A stretch of 64,000 nucleotides of DNA from Mycolicibacterium chubuense (GTDB lineage: Bacteria > Actinomycetota > Actinomycetes > Mycobacteriales > Mycobacteriaceae), in contig NZ_JYNX01000059.1 in assembly GCF_001044255.1 (NCBI RefSeq), positions 1 through 64,000 of the forward strand. The letters are read 5' to 3'. Position 1 is the first letter of the stretch. Every line of letters begins with the position of its first letter. The translations under genes and the position numbers were made by a program. The notes under the pieces were generated by a model. It searched no databases, had not been told where the DNA came from, and was given only the letters and a program-made list of their open reading frames with translations. Below, piece after piece: positions 10,489 through 17,871 of this stretch.

Positions 10489-10556
10489 GGTGTCCATACT
10501 CACGCAGACCCGAGTACCCAGGCAATCTCATCGTATGGTCCCGCGGTTCTCACATG

Positions 10557-10594
10557 GAGTTGAACAACTCGGGGATTTCAGTAGTGCGCTACTG
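10557..10594. promoter_or_regulatory. Two adjacent palindromes between ligC and a FAD oxidoreductase gene
   Basis: GAGTTGAACAACTC (10557-10570) is a perfect 6+6 palindrome. Eight bases further, CAGTAGTGCGCTACTG (10579-10594) has perfect 6-base arms around TGCG. Both lie in the divergent promoter region between ligC and the oxidoreductase gene at 10651. This stretch is richer in A/T than its surroundings, as expected for a control region. The second palindrome recurs exactly, on the other strand, at 61460-61475. They look like transcription-factor operators, but no factor can be named. Confidence 0.5.
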
Positions 10595-10650
10595 GTGTGC
10601 CCTGCCACTCGGCCTCATAACTTGATGTCTGGCGGCAGACACACGACATC

Positions 10651-12069
10651 GTGAGGGGTCCGACAGTGCTGGTATCAGGGGAACATGCGGTCGTTCTCGG
10701 CGCGAGCATCAGCGGCCTGCTGGCGGCACGAGCGCTCGCCGACCACTTCCGAAGCGTCACCGTGGTCGAACGCGACGCGCTGTCCGAGGAGCCCGCGGAT
10801 CGGCGCGGCGTACCCCAGGGCAGGCAACCGCACGCACTGCTGGCGCGCGGCGCGCAGACGCTCGATGAGATGTTCCCCGGAATCCTCGATGAGCTCGTCG
10901 CCGACGGTGCCCCGGTGTGGGACGACGGTGACCTGTCGCGGTTGCACATCTGCCTCGGCGGGCACCTGATGGTGAGGTCGGGCAAGGCAGCCGTCGACGA
11001 TGTCAAGGCGGCTGCGATGTACCAGCCGAGCAGGCCCCTTCTCGAGTGTCATGTGCGGCGGCGGGTGCAGGGGCTCGACAACGTGACGGTCCTCGGTGGT
11101 CATGATGTCGCCGACCTCGTCGCGACCGCGGACCGCAAGCGGATCAACGGAGTTCGCATCGTCGACCGCGACGGCGGAACCGATCGACACCTGGCGGCGA
11201 ATCTCGTTGTCGACGCGATGGGGCGGGGCGCACATACGCCGGCGCTGCTGGACAGTCTGGGTTACGGGAGACCGGTGGAGGACCACATCGTCGTCCACAC
11301 CACCTATGTCAGTCAGTCTCTGCGGATCCCGCCGGGAATCTTGAACGAGATGCTGGTCCTCATCGGTCCCGCAGCCGGTCGGCCGACCGGCATGTTCCTG
11401 GTCCACAACGAAGACGACAAGTGGATCTTCACGGTGTTCGGCATGGCGGGTCAGGAACCGCCTCGCGACGTGGCGGGCATGACCGAATTCGCCCGGGGTT
11501 ACGCGCCCGCGCACCTGCTCGCGGCCGTGCGCGCCGGCGAACCCCTGGGCCCTGTGGTGCGGCACCGTCTGCCGTCCAGTCAGTGGCGACGCTACGACAA
11601 GATGCGTAGCTTCCCGGACGGGCTGGTGGTGTGCGGCGACGCGATGTGCAGCTTCAACCCGATCTACGGACAAGGCATGTCGGTCGCGTCGATGGAGGCG
11701 TTGGCTCTGCAGGATGCGGTGCGGCGCGGCACGGACGACCTGCCGCGGCGCTACTTCCGTTCTGCGGCGAAGGCCATCGGCGTGGCCTGGAGGCTCGCGG
11801 CATCATCTGACCTGGCTTTTCCCGAGGTACAGGGACGGCGGACGACGTCGATGCGGTTCGCCAACCGGCTCTCCGATTGGGTGCTCGGAGCCGCCGAAAC
11901 CGATGCCGTGGTCAATACGCAGTTCTTCAAGGTGACCGGGCTCGTCGATCCGCCCGCCCGGTTGCTGGACCCGCGGTTTCTGTCACGGGTTGCCCGCGTG
12001 AACCGGACCCGTGGGCGACAGGACAGGCGACCGGTGACCCCGCCGAGCCTGACGCCGACCGCCCCCTAG
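10651..12069 (+). CDS. FAD-dependent monooxygenase/geranylgeranyl reductase-like oxidoreductase
   Basis: A flavoprotein of about 472 residues. The N-terminal FAD-binding fold reads AVVLGASISGLLAARAL followed by the acidic end VTVVERD. A second conserved block, VVCGDAMCSFNPIYGQGMS, is the GD motif that contacts the FAD ribityl chain in this family. The family covers hydroxylases and related oxidoreductases; the substrate is unknown. The GTG at 10651 is used here; a GTG five codons on is also possible. It is convergent with the acyltransferase that ends two bases after its stop. Confidence 0.82.
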   Translation: MRGPTVLVSGEHAVVLGASISGLLAARALADHFRSVTVVERDALSEEPADRRGVPQGRQPHALLARGAQTLDEMFPGILDELVADGAPVWDDGDLSRLHICLGGHLMVRSGKAAVDDVKAAAMYQPSRPLLECHVRRRVQGLDNVTVLGGHDVADLVATADRKRINGVRIVDRDGGTDRHLAANLVVDAMGRGAHTPALLDSLGYGRPVEDHIVVHTTYVSQSLRIPPGILNEMLVLIGPAAGRPTGMFLVHNEDDKWIFTVFGMAGQEPPRDVAGMTEFARGYAPAHLLAAVRAGEPLGPVVRHRLPSSQWRRYDKMRSFPDGLVVCGDAMCSFNPIYGQGMSVASMEALALQDAVRRGTDDLPRRYFRSAAKAIGVAWRLAASSDLAFPEVQGRRTTSMRFANRLSDWVLGAAETDAVVNTQFFKVTGLVDPPARLLDPRFLSRVARVNRTRGRQDRRPVTPPSLTPTAP

Positions 12070-12071
12070 GT

Positions 12072-13145
12072 TCACCGGAGAGATCGTCGGGCCGCGGACT
12101 CCACCCGGCCGAACACGGCCACGAGAACCACCAGCACGGCGAGCGGGCCGACCAGCCACAGCCAGCGCTGCGCCCACCAGGCCGTGGTCGGCTCGTCGAT
12201 CAGCGTGTGCCCCGACCACTCGTAGACCCACACCACCACCAGGTAGGCGGTCATGTGCCAGACGAAGACGGTCATCGCGATCGCGTTGACCGCGACCACC
12301 GGCTTCCACACGGCGGGCCGGCCCAGCAGCCTCCTCGCTGCCGGCGCCGCGAGGACCAGCAGCCCGAGCTGGAACACCGCCAGGGCCGCGATCGCGGCGT
12401 TCGTCGGGAAGAGGTTCGACTCGGCGGCGCCCACGGTGGCGACCATCGAGCGCGGAAAGCCGGCACACAGCGTCAGGACCAGCAGTCCGGCCAGGCCCGC
12501 CGCGGCGATCGCTGCCCGCACCGGAAGCGGCCGGCCGCCGAGATCGGCGCTGCGCCAGCAGTATCCGAGCTGGTGGCAGAACAGCCACACCAGCGCGGCG
12601 GTCGGCCAGGCGGCCGCGTCCAGGCCGTCGCCGCGCGTCAGGACCGTGCCGCCGGCGAGAAGTGCAACCAACGCCGCCAGCACGGTCGGGCCGGCGCGGA
12701 CGTGCAGCGCCGCGGTGAGCGGCACCAGCGCGATCAGCACGCCGTAGACGCCGACGAACCACAGCGGCATGAGATAGCCGGGAAACCACTGCCACATCCA
12801 GCGGTGCGGACCCGGCAGCGCGGCCGCGATCATTTCACCGGCGAGCCAGACGGCCGCCCACGCCGCAGTCGGCCAGAGCAGCCGGCGCAGCCGGTCGCCG
12901 ACGAACCGCACGCCCGAGGTGCCGGTGGCCCGGGCGCGTTCCCACGCCGCCAGGTTGGCGTATCCACCGACCACGAAGAACAGTGGCATGACCTGCAGGA
13001 TCCACGTCGCGAGCCAGCTGCCCGGCACCGTGTGAACCGGGTTGGGCATCACCAGGGTGCCGTCGGCGGTTCGCTGCGTCACCGACAGCGTCCAGTGCCA
13101 GAGCACCACCACCACGATGCAGACGGCGCGGGCGGCGTCGACCAC
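12072..13145 (-). CDS. Acyltransferase 3 family integral membrane protein
   Basis: A multi-spanning membrane protein of at least 357 residues with about ten helices. The first helix carries the family signature RVVDAARAVCIVVVVLWHW, with the histidine typical of acyltransferase 3/OafA proteins, followed by PLFFVVGGYANLAAW. Such enzymes transfer acyl groups to sugars or lipids across the membrane. The start is uncertain: the GTG at 13145 lies just before the first helix. A coupled start at a rare codon (CTG or ATT) overlapping the preceding gene's stop near 13195 would add 17 residues. A decayed relative is found at 15233-15569. Confidence 0.83.
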   Translation of the reverse strand: MVDAARAVCIVVVVLWHWTLSVTQRTADGTLVMPNPVHTVPGSWLATWILQVMPLFFVVGGYANLAAWERARATGTSGVRFVGDRLRRLLWPTAAWAAVWLAGEMIAAALPGPHRWMWQWFPGYLMPLWFVGVYGVLIALVPLTAALHVRAGPTVLAALVALLAGGTVLTRGDGLDAAAWPTAALVWLFCHQLGYCWRSADLGGRPLPVRAAIAAAGLAGLLVLTLCAGFPRSMVATVGAAESNLFPTNAAIAALAVFQLGLLVLAAPAARRLLGRPAVWKPVVAVNAIAMTVFVWHMTAYLVVVWVYEWSGHTLIDEPTTAWWAQRWLWLVGPLAVLVVLVAVFGRVESAARRSLR

Positions 13146-13192
13146 TCGGTCGCGGGAGTCGGGGGTCGCAGCGACCAGTCGATCCAGCGGCG

Positions 13193-13525
13193 TCAGAATC
13201 CGATGCCGATCCCGACGCCCCAGAGGCCGCCGTTGATCCAGATGTCGTCGTCGTGGTTGGGGCAGGAGACGTCGACATAGACGGTCGTGAACGTCTCCGG
13301 CGGCGGTCCGTTCAGATCGGGGTTGTGCACGCCGAGTACCTGGCACTCCCCCAGCGGGCGACTGCTCACGCCGCTCACCCAGTTGATCTGGACGTCGTAG
13401 CCCTGCCCTTTCAGCTCGTCGATCACTGCGGCGGCCGAGCTCGAGCCCGGTTCGGCGGCACCCGGGGCGGCCGACGCGAGAGCAGCCGCAGCCACGGAGG
13501 CGACGACGAGGACGCATCGGGTGGG
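13193..13525 (-). CDS. Small secreted protein, function unknown
   Basis: A protein of 110 residues with a Sec signal peptide (CVLVVASVAAAALASAAPGAAA-type, cleavage near residue 25). A short mature domain has two cysteines (GECQVLG and VSCPNHDDD) that could form a disulfide. The domain resembles the many small exported mycobacterial proteins of about 100 residues with a helical start (VIDELKGQGYDVQINWV). No biochemical role is known to me. It sits directly upstream of the acyltransferase and is probably co-transcribed with it. The ATG at 13525 is used; a start eight codons upstream is less likely because it extends before the hydrophobic signal. Confidence 0.7.
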   Translation of the reverse strand, partial: PTRCVLVVASVAAAALASAAPGAAEPGSSSAAAVIDELKGQGYDVQINWVSGVSSRPLGECQVLGVHNPDLNGPPPETFTTVYVDVSCPNHDDDIWINGGLWGVGIGIGF

Positions 13526-13538
13526 CATCACTTTATGA
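13522..13538. promoter_or_regulatory. Inverted repeat over the start codon of the secreted protein gene
   Basis: GCATCA-CTTTA-TGATGC is a perfect 6+6 inverted repeat with a five-base A/T-rich centre. It covers the start codon of the secreted-protein gene and lies 16 bases from the stop of the upstream fadD gene. It could be an operator or an RNA hairpin that hides the start. No T-run follows, so it is not a standard terminator. Confidence 0.35.
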
Positions 13539-13553
13539 TGCGCCCTCACCCGG

Positions 13554-15203
13554 CTACTGCGCCGTCACGTCCATGTCGACCAGGATCCGTCGCAGCACCT
13601 TGCCGGTGGCGTTGCGCGGCAACTCCTCGACGAACACCACGTCGCGCGGCACCTTGTAGCGGGCGAGGTTGTCCTTCACGTACTGCTTGATGTCCTCGGC
13701 CCGCGGCGAGGTGCCGGGGTGGGGAACGATGAAGGCGCGCAACCGTTTTCCGAACTCGACGTCATCGACACCGACCACCGCGACGTCGGAGACGTGTTCG
13801 TGCTCGACGAGCAGGTTCTCGACTTCCTGCGGGAAGACGTTCTCGCCGCCGGAGACGATCATGTCGTCGTCGCGGCCGTCGACGAACAACAATCCGTTCT
13901 CGTCGAAGTGGCCCATGTCGCCGCTGGACATGTAGCCGTCGATGACCTGCTTGTGCCGGCCGTCGGTGTATCCCTCGAACGGTGACCCGCTGCGGATGAA
14001 GATCCGGCCCCGCTTGCCGGCGCCGTGCACCCGCTGGTCGTTCTCGTCGAACAGCACCACCTCACACGTCACGGGCGATCGTCCGGCGGTGCCCGGCGCC
14101 CGGCGCAGCTCCTGGGGTGTCGCCACCGTCGCCACCGCACATTCGGTGGAGCCGTAGAGGTTGTAGAGGACGTCGCCGAAGGTGTCCTGCGCCCGGGTGC
14201 ACAGCTCCGGGCTCAGCGCCGACCCCGCGACGACGATCGCCTTCAGTGACGACGTGTCGTACTTGGCGATGGTCTCGGCGGGCAGCTCGACCATGCGGTG
14301 CAGCATTGTCGGGACGGCGACCAGCATGTCGGCGCGATGGTCGGCGATGAGCGCCAGCGTGCCCTCGGGGCTGAAGCGGCGTGCGGTGACGACCTTGTTT
14401 CCCAGCGCCGCTCCCACCAGATAGGTCGCGAGCCCGGTGCTGTGGAAGATCGGCGAGACGATCACCATGGTTCCCTTGCGGGGGAACGGGATCCGATCCA
14501 CCACCTGGGCCGTCGCGAAGGGAGACACCTTGGCCCGCGGCGCGCCCTTGGGCAGCCCGGTGGTGCCACTGGTGAGGATCACGAAGCCGCCGGGCTTCCC
14601 GGGCGCGGGAAGTGGTTCGGCGGAGTTGGCCGCGATCAGGTCGTCGATCGTCTGCATGCCCGCAGGCCGGTCGGTGCCCTCGTCGAGCCAGGTGAGCACC
14701 CGCGGAAGTTCGGCGGGCAACGCGTCGAGCAGACCGAGGAACTCGCTGTCGTGCAACACCACCTTCACGTGCTCGCGTTCACACACCTGCGCGAACTGCG
14801 GTTTGGCGAATCCGGTGTTCATCAACACCAGGCGCGCACCGATCTTGCCGCACGCCGCCATCGCGATGATGAGGCCGCGGTGGTCGCGGCACAGGATGCC
14901 CACGACCGAGCCCTCGTGGACGCCGAGCCGGTTCAGCCCTCTGCCCAGAGCGGTGGACTGGTCGTCGACCTGCTTGTAGGTCAGGGTCCCTCGCTCGTCG
15001 GCGATGGCCGGCAGCGTCGGATACTTGCGGCCGCCCTGGATCGCCATCGTGGCCTGGGGGCCGTACACCGCGGCGTTCTTCGCCGTCGCCAGCGTGGCAC
15101 CGCTGAACTCGAGGATCCCGGTGTCGTGCAGACGCTTGAGCGCCCTGGCCTTTTCGGCGGCGAGGTCGATCCGCCGGCGAAGGTGGGAAACTGTGTCGGT
15201 CAT
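13554..15203 (-). CDS. Acyl-CoA synthetase / fatty-acid-CoA ligase (FadD family)
   Basis: A protein of 549 residues of the ANL adenylating superfamily, which activates a carboxylic acid with ATP and then forms the CoA thioester. The P-loop motif FVILTSGTTGLPKGAP, the A5 motif LYNLYGSTE, the hinge region VDGRDDDMIVSGGENVFPQEVE and the C-terminal catalytic lysine segment LPRNATGKVLRR are all present. Chain-length preference cannot be read from sequence. Gene order suggests it once followed an acyltransferase gene (now a relic at 15233-15569). Confidence 0.92.
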   Translation of the reverse strand: MTDTVSHLRRRIDLAAEKARALKRLHDTGILEFSGATLATAKNAAVYGPQATMAIQGGRKYPTLPAIADERGTLTYKQVDDQSTALGRGLNRLGVHEGSVVGILCRDHRGLIIAMAACGKIGARLVLMNTGFAKPQFAQVCEREHVKVVLHDSEFLGLLDALPAELPRVLTWLDEGTDRPAGMQTIDDLIAANSAEPLPAPGKPGGFVILTSGTTGLPKGAPRAKVSPFATAQVVDRIPFPRKGTMVIVSPIFHSTGLATYLVGAALGNKVVTARRFSPEGTLALIADHRADMLVAVPTMLHRMVELPAETIAKYDTSSLKAIVVAGSALSPELCTRAQDTFGDVLYNLYGSTECAVATVATPQELRRAPGTAGRSPVTCEVVLFDENDQRVHGAGKRGRIFIRSGSPFEGYTDGRHKQVIDGYMSSGDMGHFDENGLLFVDGRDDDMIVSGGENVFPQEVENLLVEHEHVSDVAVVGVDDVEFGKRLRAFIVPHPGTSPRAEDIKQYVKDNLARYKVPRDVVFVEELPRNATGKVLRRILVDMDVTAQ

Positions 15204-15232
15204 CGGACTCCTTCAGGTCACTCTCGGCCGGT

Positions 15233-15569
15233 TCACACCCGGCGCACCATCATGATCCAGCGCCGACCGGCCGACGCCGTTATCGAGACAACTGCCTGGC
15301 CGGCGGCCGCGCCCGCGGTGCCGGTCACCGCCAGCGCGGTCGTCCTCAGCCGCTGCCGGGCAGGAGACGGCACTCCGGTTGCGAGTCGCTCCACCCGGCC
15401 GAAGACGGCGACCACGGATGCGACCGTCCTCCATCACGATGGTGACCGCGAGCCAGTGCCCGAGGATGACGACGGTGATCGACAGGGCACGGAGGAAGTC
15501 GACGTACCGGTCCCGCTGGGCGGGCGTCGTCCTGGCGAGGTCGCGCGCACCCGCCCCGCGCGGTGTCAT
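15233..15569 (-). pseudogene. Relic of an acyltransferase 3 gene with large internal deletion
   Basis: The ATG at 15569 opens a frame with the acyltransferase N-terminus RYVDFLRALSITVVILGHW. Around 15420 this frame turns into unrelated Arg-rich sequence. Exactly there, another frame reads VVAVFGRVERLATG, matching the extreme C-terminus (VLVAVFGRVESAA) of the intact acyltransferase at 12072-13145. The roughly 300 residues in between are gone, and the two ends are joined out of frame. The ATG overlaps the stop of the upstream small membrane protein gene (ATGA), so an old operon arrangement is still visible. Confidence 0.75.
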
Positions 15570-15832
15570 CGACCTGTGCGCAGGTGCCGAACCGTTCCGC
15601 GGCACCAGGACCGGAACGCGCGCATCGCCGCAGGCACGCACCGTTCGCCGACGCGGTCTGCGACGGCCAACAGCAGGAGCGTCGTGACGAGCAGCGTCAC
15701 CAGCCCGAGCAGCGGGTTCAGTGCTGCCGCTACGGCGGTCAAATTGAAGCCCGCCAACGCGACGGCCGTGGTGACGATCAGGAACACCGCCGATCCGGCG
15801 AGGGGGCCGACAGGCTGTGGCCGAATGGACAT
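15566..15832 (-). CDS. Small two-helix membrane protein, function unknown
   Basis: A protein of 88 residues beginning MSIRPQPVGPLAG. It has two hydrophobic helices (AVFLIVTTAVALAGFNLTAV and LLGLVTLLVTTLLLLAVA) and a basic tail with two cysteines. I do not recognise a family. The stop codon overlaps the start of the acyltransferase relic by four bases, so it was probably its operon partner. Whether it is still functional is unclear. Confidence 0.6.
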   Translation of the reverse strand: MSIRPQPVGPLAGSAVFLIVTTAVALAGFNLTAVAAALNPLLGLVTLLVTTLLLLAVADRVGERCVPAAMRAFRSWCRGTVRHLRTGR

Positions 15833-15924
15833 AAGCGCCTCGCTTTCGTGACGCACACCCGCCGTCAGTATAGCGAAATCGAATTCGTCAATGCATCGTC
15901 GTTCGTGCGCGGGAGCAGATCCGG

Positions 15925-16704
15925 TCACCTCACGGCGCGGTTCAGCAGGTACAGGAACGGCCGATGACTCACACGGCCCTCTCGGCGCGCCGGCATGCTG
16001 TCGGCCGCCGCCGCGTACCACTCCTGCCGGGTGACCCGGGTCAGGTCGAGCCGGCGACCGCACATCGACGCGATCGCCAGCAGCATCAGCGCGCCGGTGC
16101 GCCCGTTGCCTTCGCGGAAGGGGTGGATCTGGTTGTACTCCGCGTACCAGCGGGCCAGCTCGTAGGCGAGCCGGGGGGCGTCGTGGTCGGCACGCTCGTC
16201 GACCAGTCGCCGCGCGGTGCGGTGCACGTCGGCCATCCTGTCCTCGATCGACGACACCGAGCCGAACACGTCCCGGCCGCGGCGCAATTCGACGATGCGG
16301 TACTGGCCTGCCCACCCGTAGGTGTCGGAGAACAGATGGCGGTGCATCGTTCTCGCGTCGAGCGTCCCGACCGTCGGCGCGCACAGCCAGCCGACCATCC
16401 GGCCCGCCGACGCCACGTACTCCAGGTCAGCCAGCGCTTCGGTCGTCGTCACGCCGAACTCGTTGCGCAGCAGCGTCGTTCCGGGAACGAGATACGGTGC
16501 GGGCCGGCGCAACCGTATCCTGCGACGGGGCCGCGCCGGCGGCGGATGGCGGGCGCGGTGGGTCGCGAGGAAGTCGGCGAACGGCAGGTCGCCGCGGGCC
16601 ACGGCGCTCAGCGCGTCGACGTGGTCGTCGGTGGGGCGCCACCCCTCGATGCGGTGCACCGCGACCGTCGTCGCCACGGCGTGAGGTACGGGATCGCCGG
16701 ACAC
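15925..16704 (-). CDS. Fic-domain protein (AMP-transferase type)
   Basis: A protein of 259 residues. The full Fic motif HPFREGNGRTG (residues 194-204) is intact, including the catalytic histidine and the anion-binding loop. A flap sequence precedes it (YRIVELRRGRDVFGS). Fic enzymes usually move AMP from ATP onto hydroxyl side chains of target proteins and often act as toxins. No clear inhibitory S/TxxxE(G/N) helix is visible at either end. The N-terminal helical segment DALSAVARGDLPFADFLATH has the feel of the antitoxin-like helices fused to some Fic proteins, but this is a guess. Six bases separate it from the upstream nucleotidyltransferase gene, so they form an operon. Confidence 0.88.
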   Translation of the reverse strand: MSGDPVPHAVATTVAVHRIEGWRPTDDHVDALSAVARGDLPFADFLATHRARHPPPARPRRRIRLRRPAPYLVPGTTLLRNEFGVTTTEALADLEYVASAGRMVGWLCAPTVGTLDARTMHRHLFSDTYGWAGQYRIVELRRGRDVFGSVSSIEDRMADVHRTARRLVDERADHDAPRLAYELARWYAEYNQIHPFREGNGRTGALMLLAIASMCGRRLDLTRVTRQEWYAAAADSMPARREGRVSHRPFLYLLNRAVR

Positions 16705-16710
16705 GTCGGC

Positions 16711-17763
16711 CTACCGTTGCCCGAACGCCGAAATCGACGACAGATACGACAGCTTGCGCATCACGCCGGACACGTCGCGCGCGACGCTGCGCAACGCGGC
16801 CCGGTCCTGCGGTGGCAGCTCACCGAGGGAGATCACGTCTCCCGCGGCGCGGCCGGCCAGGAACGCGGAAACGTGTGTCCGCCAACGGAAACGCATCAGC
16901 CAGAGGTGGCAGTCGCGCAGCGTCGCGGCGTCGTCGGCGTCCAGCACACCGCCGGCCTCGCCGGCGGCGAGCCGCTCCCGGGTGGACAGCGCGGCGGAGC
17001 CGGTCGACAGCGCCGCCCAGCGGGCGATCTTCACCACCGGGTCGATCACGGCGCGCTTGACGTCGACGGCGTCGCCCCCGCTGACGAAAAGCTTCAACCG
17101 GGACGGGACCGTGGCCCGCACCGCGGTGGCGTCCTGCACCATCGCCTGCCGAACCGCGTAGTGCCGCCCGGCGGCCGCCACCGCCGCCGCGCGCAGGAAG
17201 TCGTCGGCGCAGGCACCCGGCAGACCGCTGGCGTCGGCCATCAGCCCGGTCATCACGACGCCGCGGTCCTGCTGCGGCTCGGCCGCCCAGCGCTCGATCC
17301 CCTCGGTCCAACTGCCCCGCCGCCGGCAGAACCGGGCCCGGCCGGCCAGCACACCGTTCGCGTCGCCGTGGATGCCACACCCCTCCACCAGGGCGTGCAC
17401 CTGCGCGGCGCGGGCCAGCAGCGCGGCCTTCCCGTCGTCGTCGACCCCGTCGTCGAGCACGATCATCGTCTCAACGTCCGATCCGGGCACCGCCTCGCCG
17501 CGGGCCACGCTGCCCGACACGAACCACGTCCAGTCCGCCGGTCCCGCCAGCCGAACCCCGGCGGCCATACCGTGCCGCAGCACCGTCGACCAGGCCGCCG
17601 CCAGCGCCGGCGCATGAGCGCGGGACTCGCCGGTGACCGTCGCGGCCGCCTGCTCCATCCCGGCGCGCAGGGCGGCCTCGTCGGCGGCGGCGTCCAGCAC
17701 CGCGACGGTCTCGGCGAGATCTCGCCCGGACGGCAGCACCAACGACATGACCGAGATTGTCAC
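16711..17763 (-). CDS. DUF294-type putative nucleotidyltransferase
   Basis: A protein of 350 residues. A nucleotidyltransferase-type motif, FVSGSVARGEAVPGSDVE, lies near residue 87. The second acidic position is Glu where most relatives have Asp. The C-terminal helical part resembles the substrate-binding domain of DUF294 proteins, which are related to the GlnD/GlnE regulators that add nucleotides to proteins. Target and activity are unknown. It is directly upstream of the Fic gene in the same direction. A second ATG five codons in (MSLVLP) is an equally plausible start. Confidence 0.75.
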   Translation of the reverse strand: MTISVMSLVLPSGRDLAETVAVLDAAADEAALRAGMEQAAATVTGESRAHAPALAAAWSTVLRHGMAAGVRLAGPADWTWFVSGSVARGEAVPGSDVETMIVLDDGVDDDGKAALLARAAQVHALVEGCGIHGDANGVLAGRARFCRRRGSWTEGIERWAAEPQQDRGVVMTGLMADASGLPGACADDFLRAAAVAAAGRHYAVRQAMVQDATAVRATVPSRLKLFVSGGDAVDVKRAVIDPVVKIARWAALSTGSAALSTRERLAAGEAGGVLDADDAATLRDCHLWLMRFRWRTHVSAFLAGRAAGDVISLGELPPQDRAALRSVARDVSGVMRKLSYLSSISAFGQR

Positions 17764-17830
17764 CCGACCGGCGCCTGGTCACACAGTCGTGACATCGAGG
17801 AAACGGCGAGCACACGAACGGTTTGTACTT

Positions 17831-17848
17831 TTCTGTCGCACGACAGGA
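17831..17848. promoter_or_regulatory. Inverted repeat in divergent region before the permease gene
   Basis: CTGTCG-CA-CGACAG is a perfect 6+6 palindrome at 17833-17846, flanked by TT and GA. It is 24 bases upstream of the permease ATG, between divergent genes (nucleotidyltransferase/Fic leftward, permease rightward). This is a typical operator position; the regulator is not identified. Confidence 0.4.
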
Positions 17849-17871
17849 ATGTCCGACACCAGGAGCGCAGT

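Noticed and set aside
15964-17871. A long open frame running into the amino acid permease from upstream
   Set aside because: The upstream 636 codons are antisense to Fic and the DUF294 protein; the permease starts at the ATG at 17872 with its own ribosome site.
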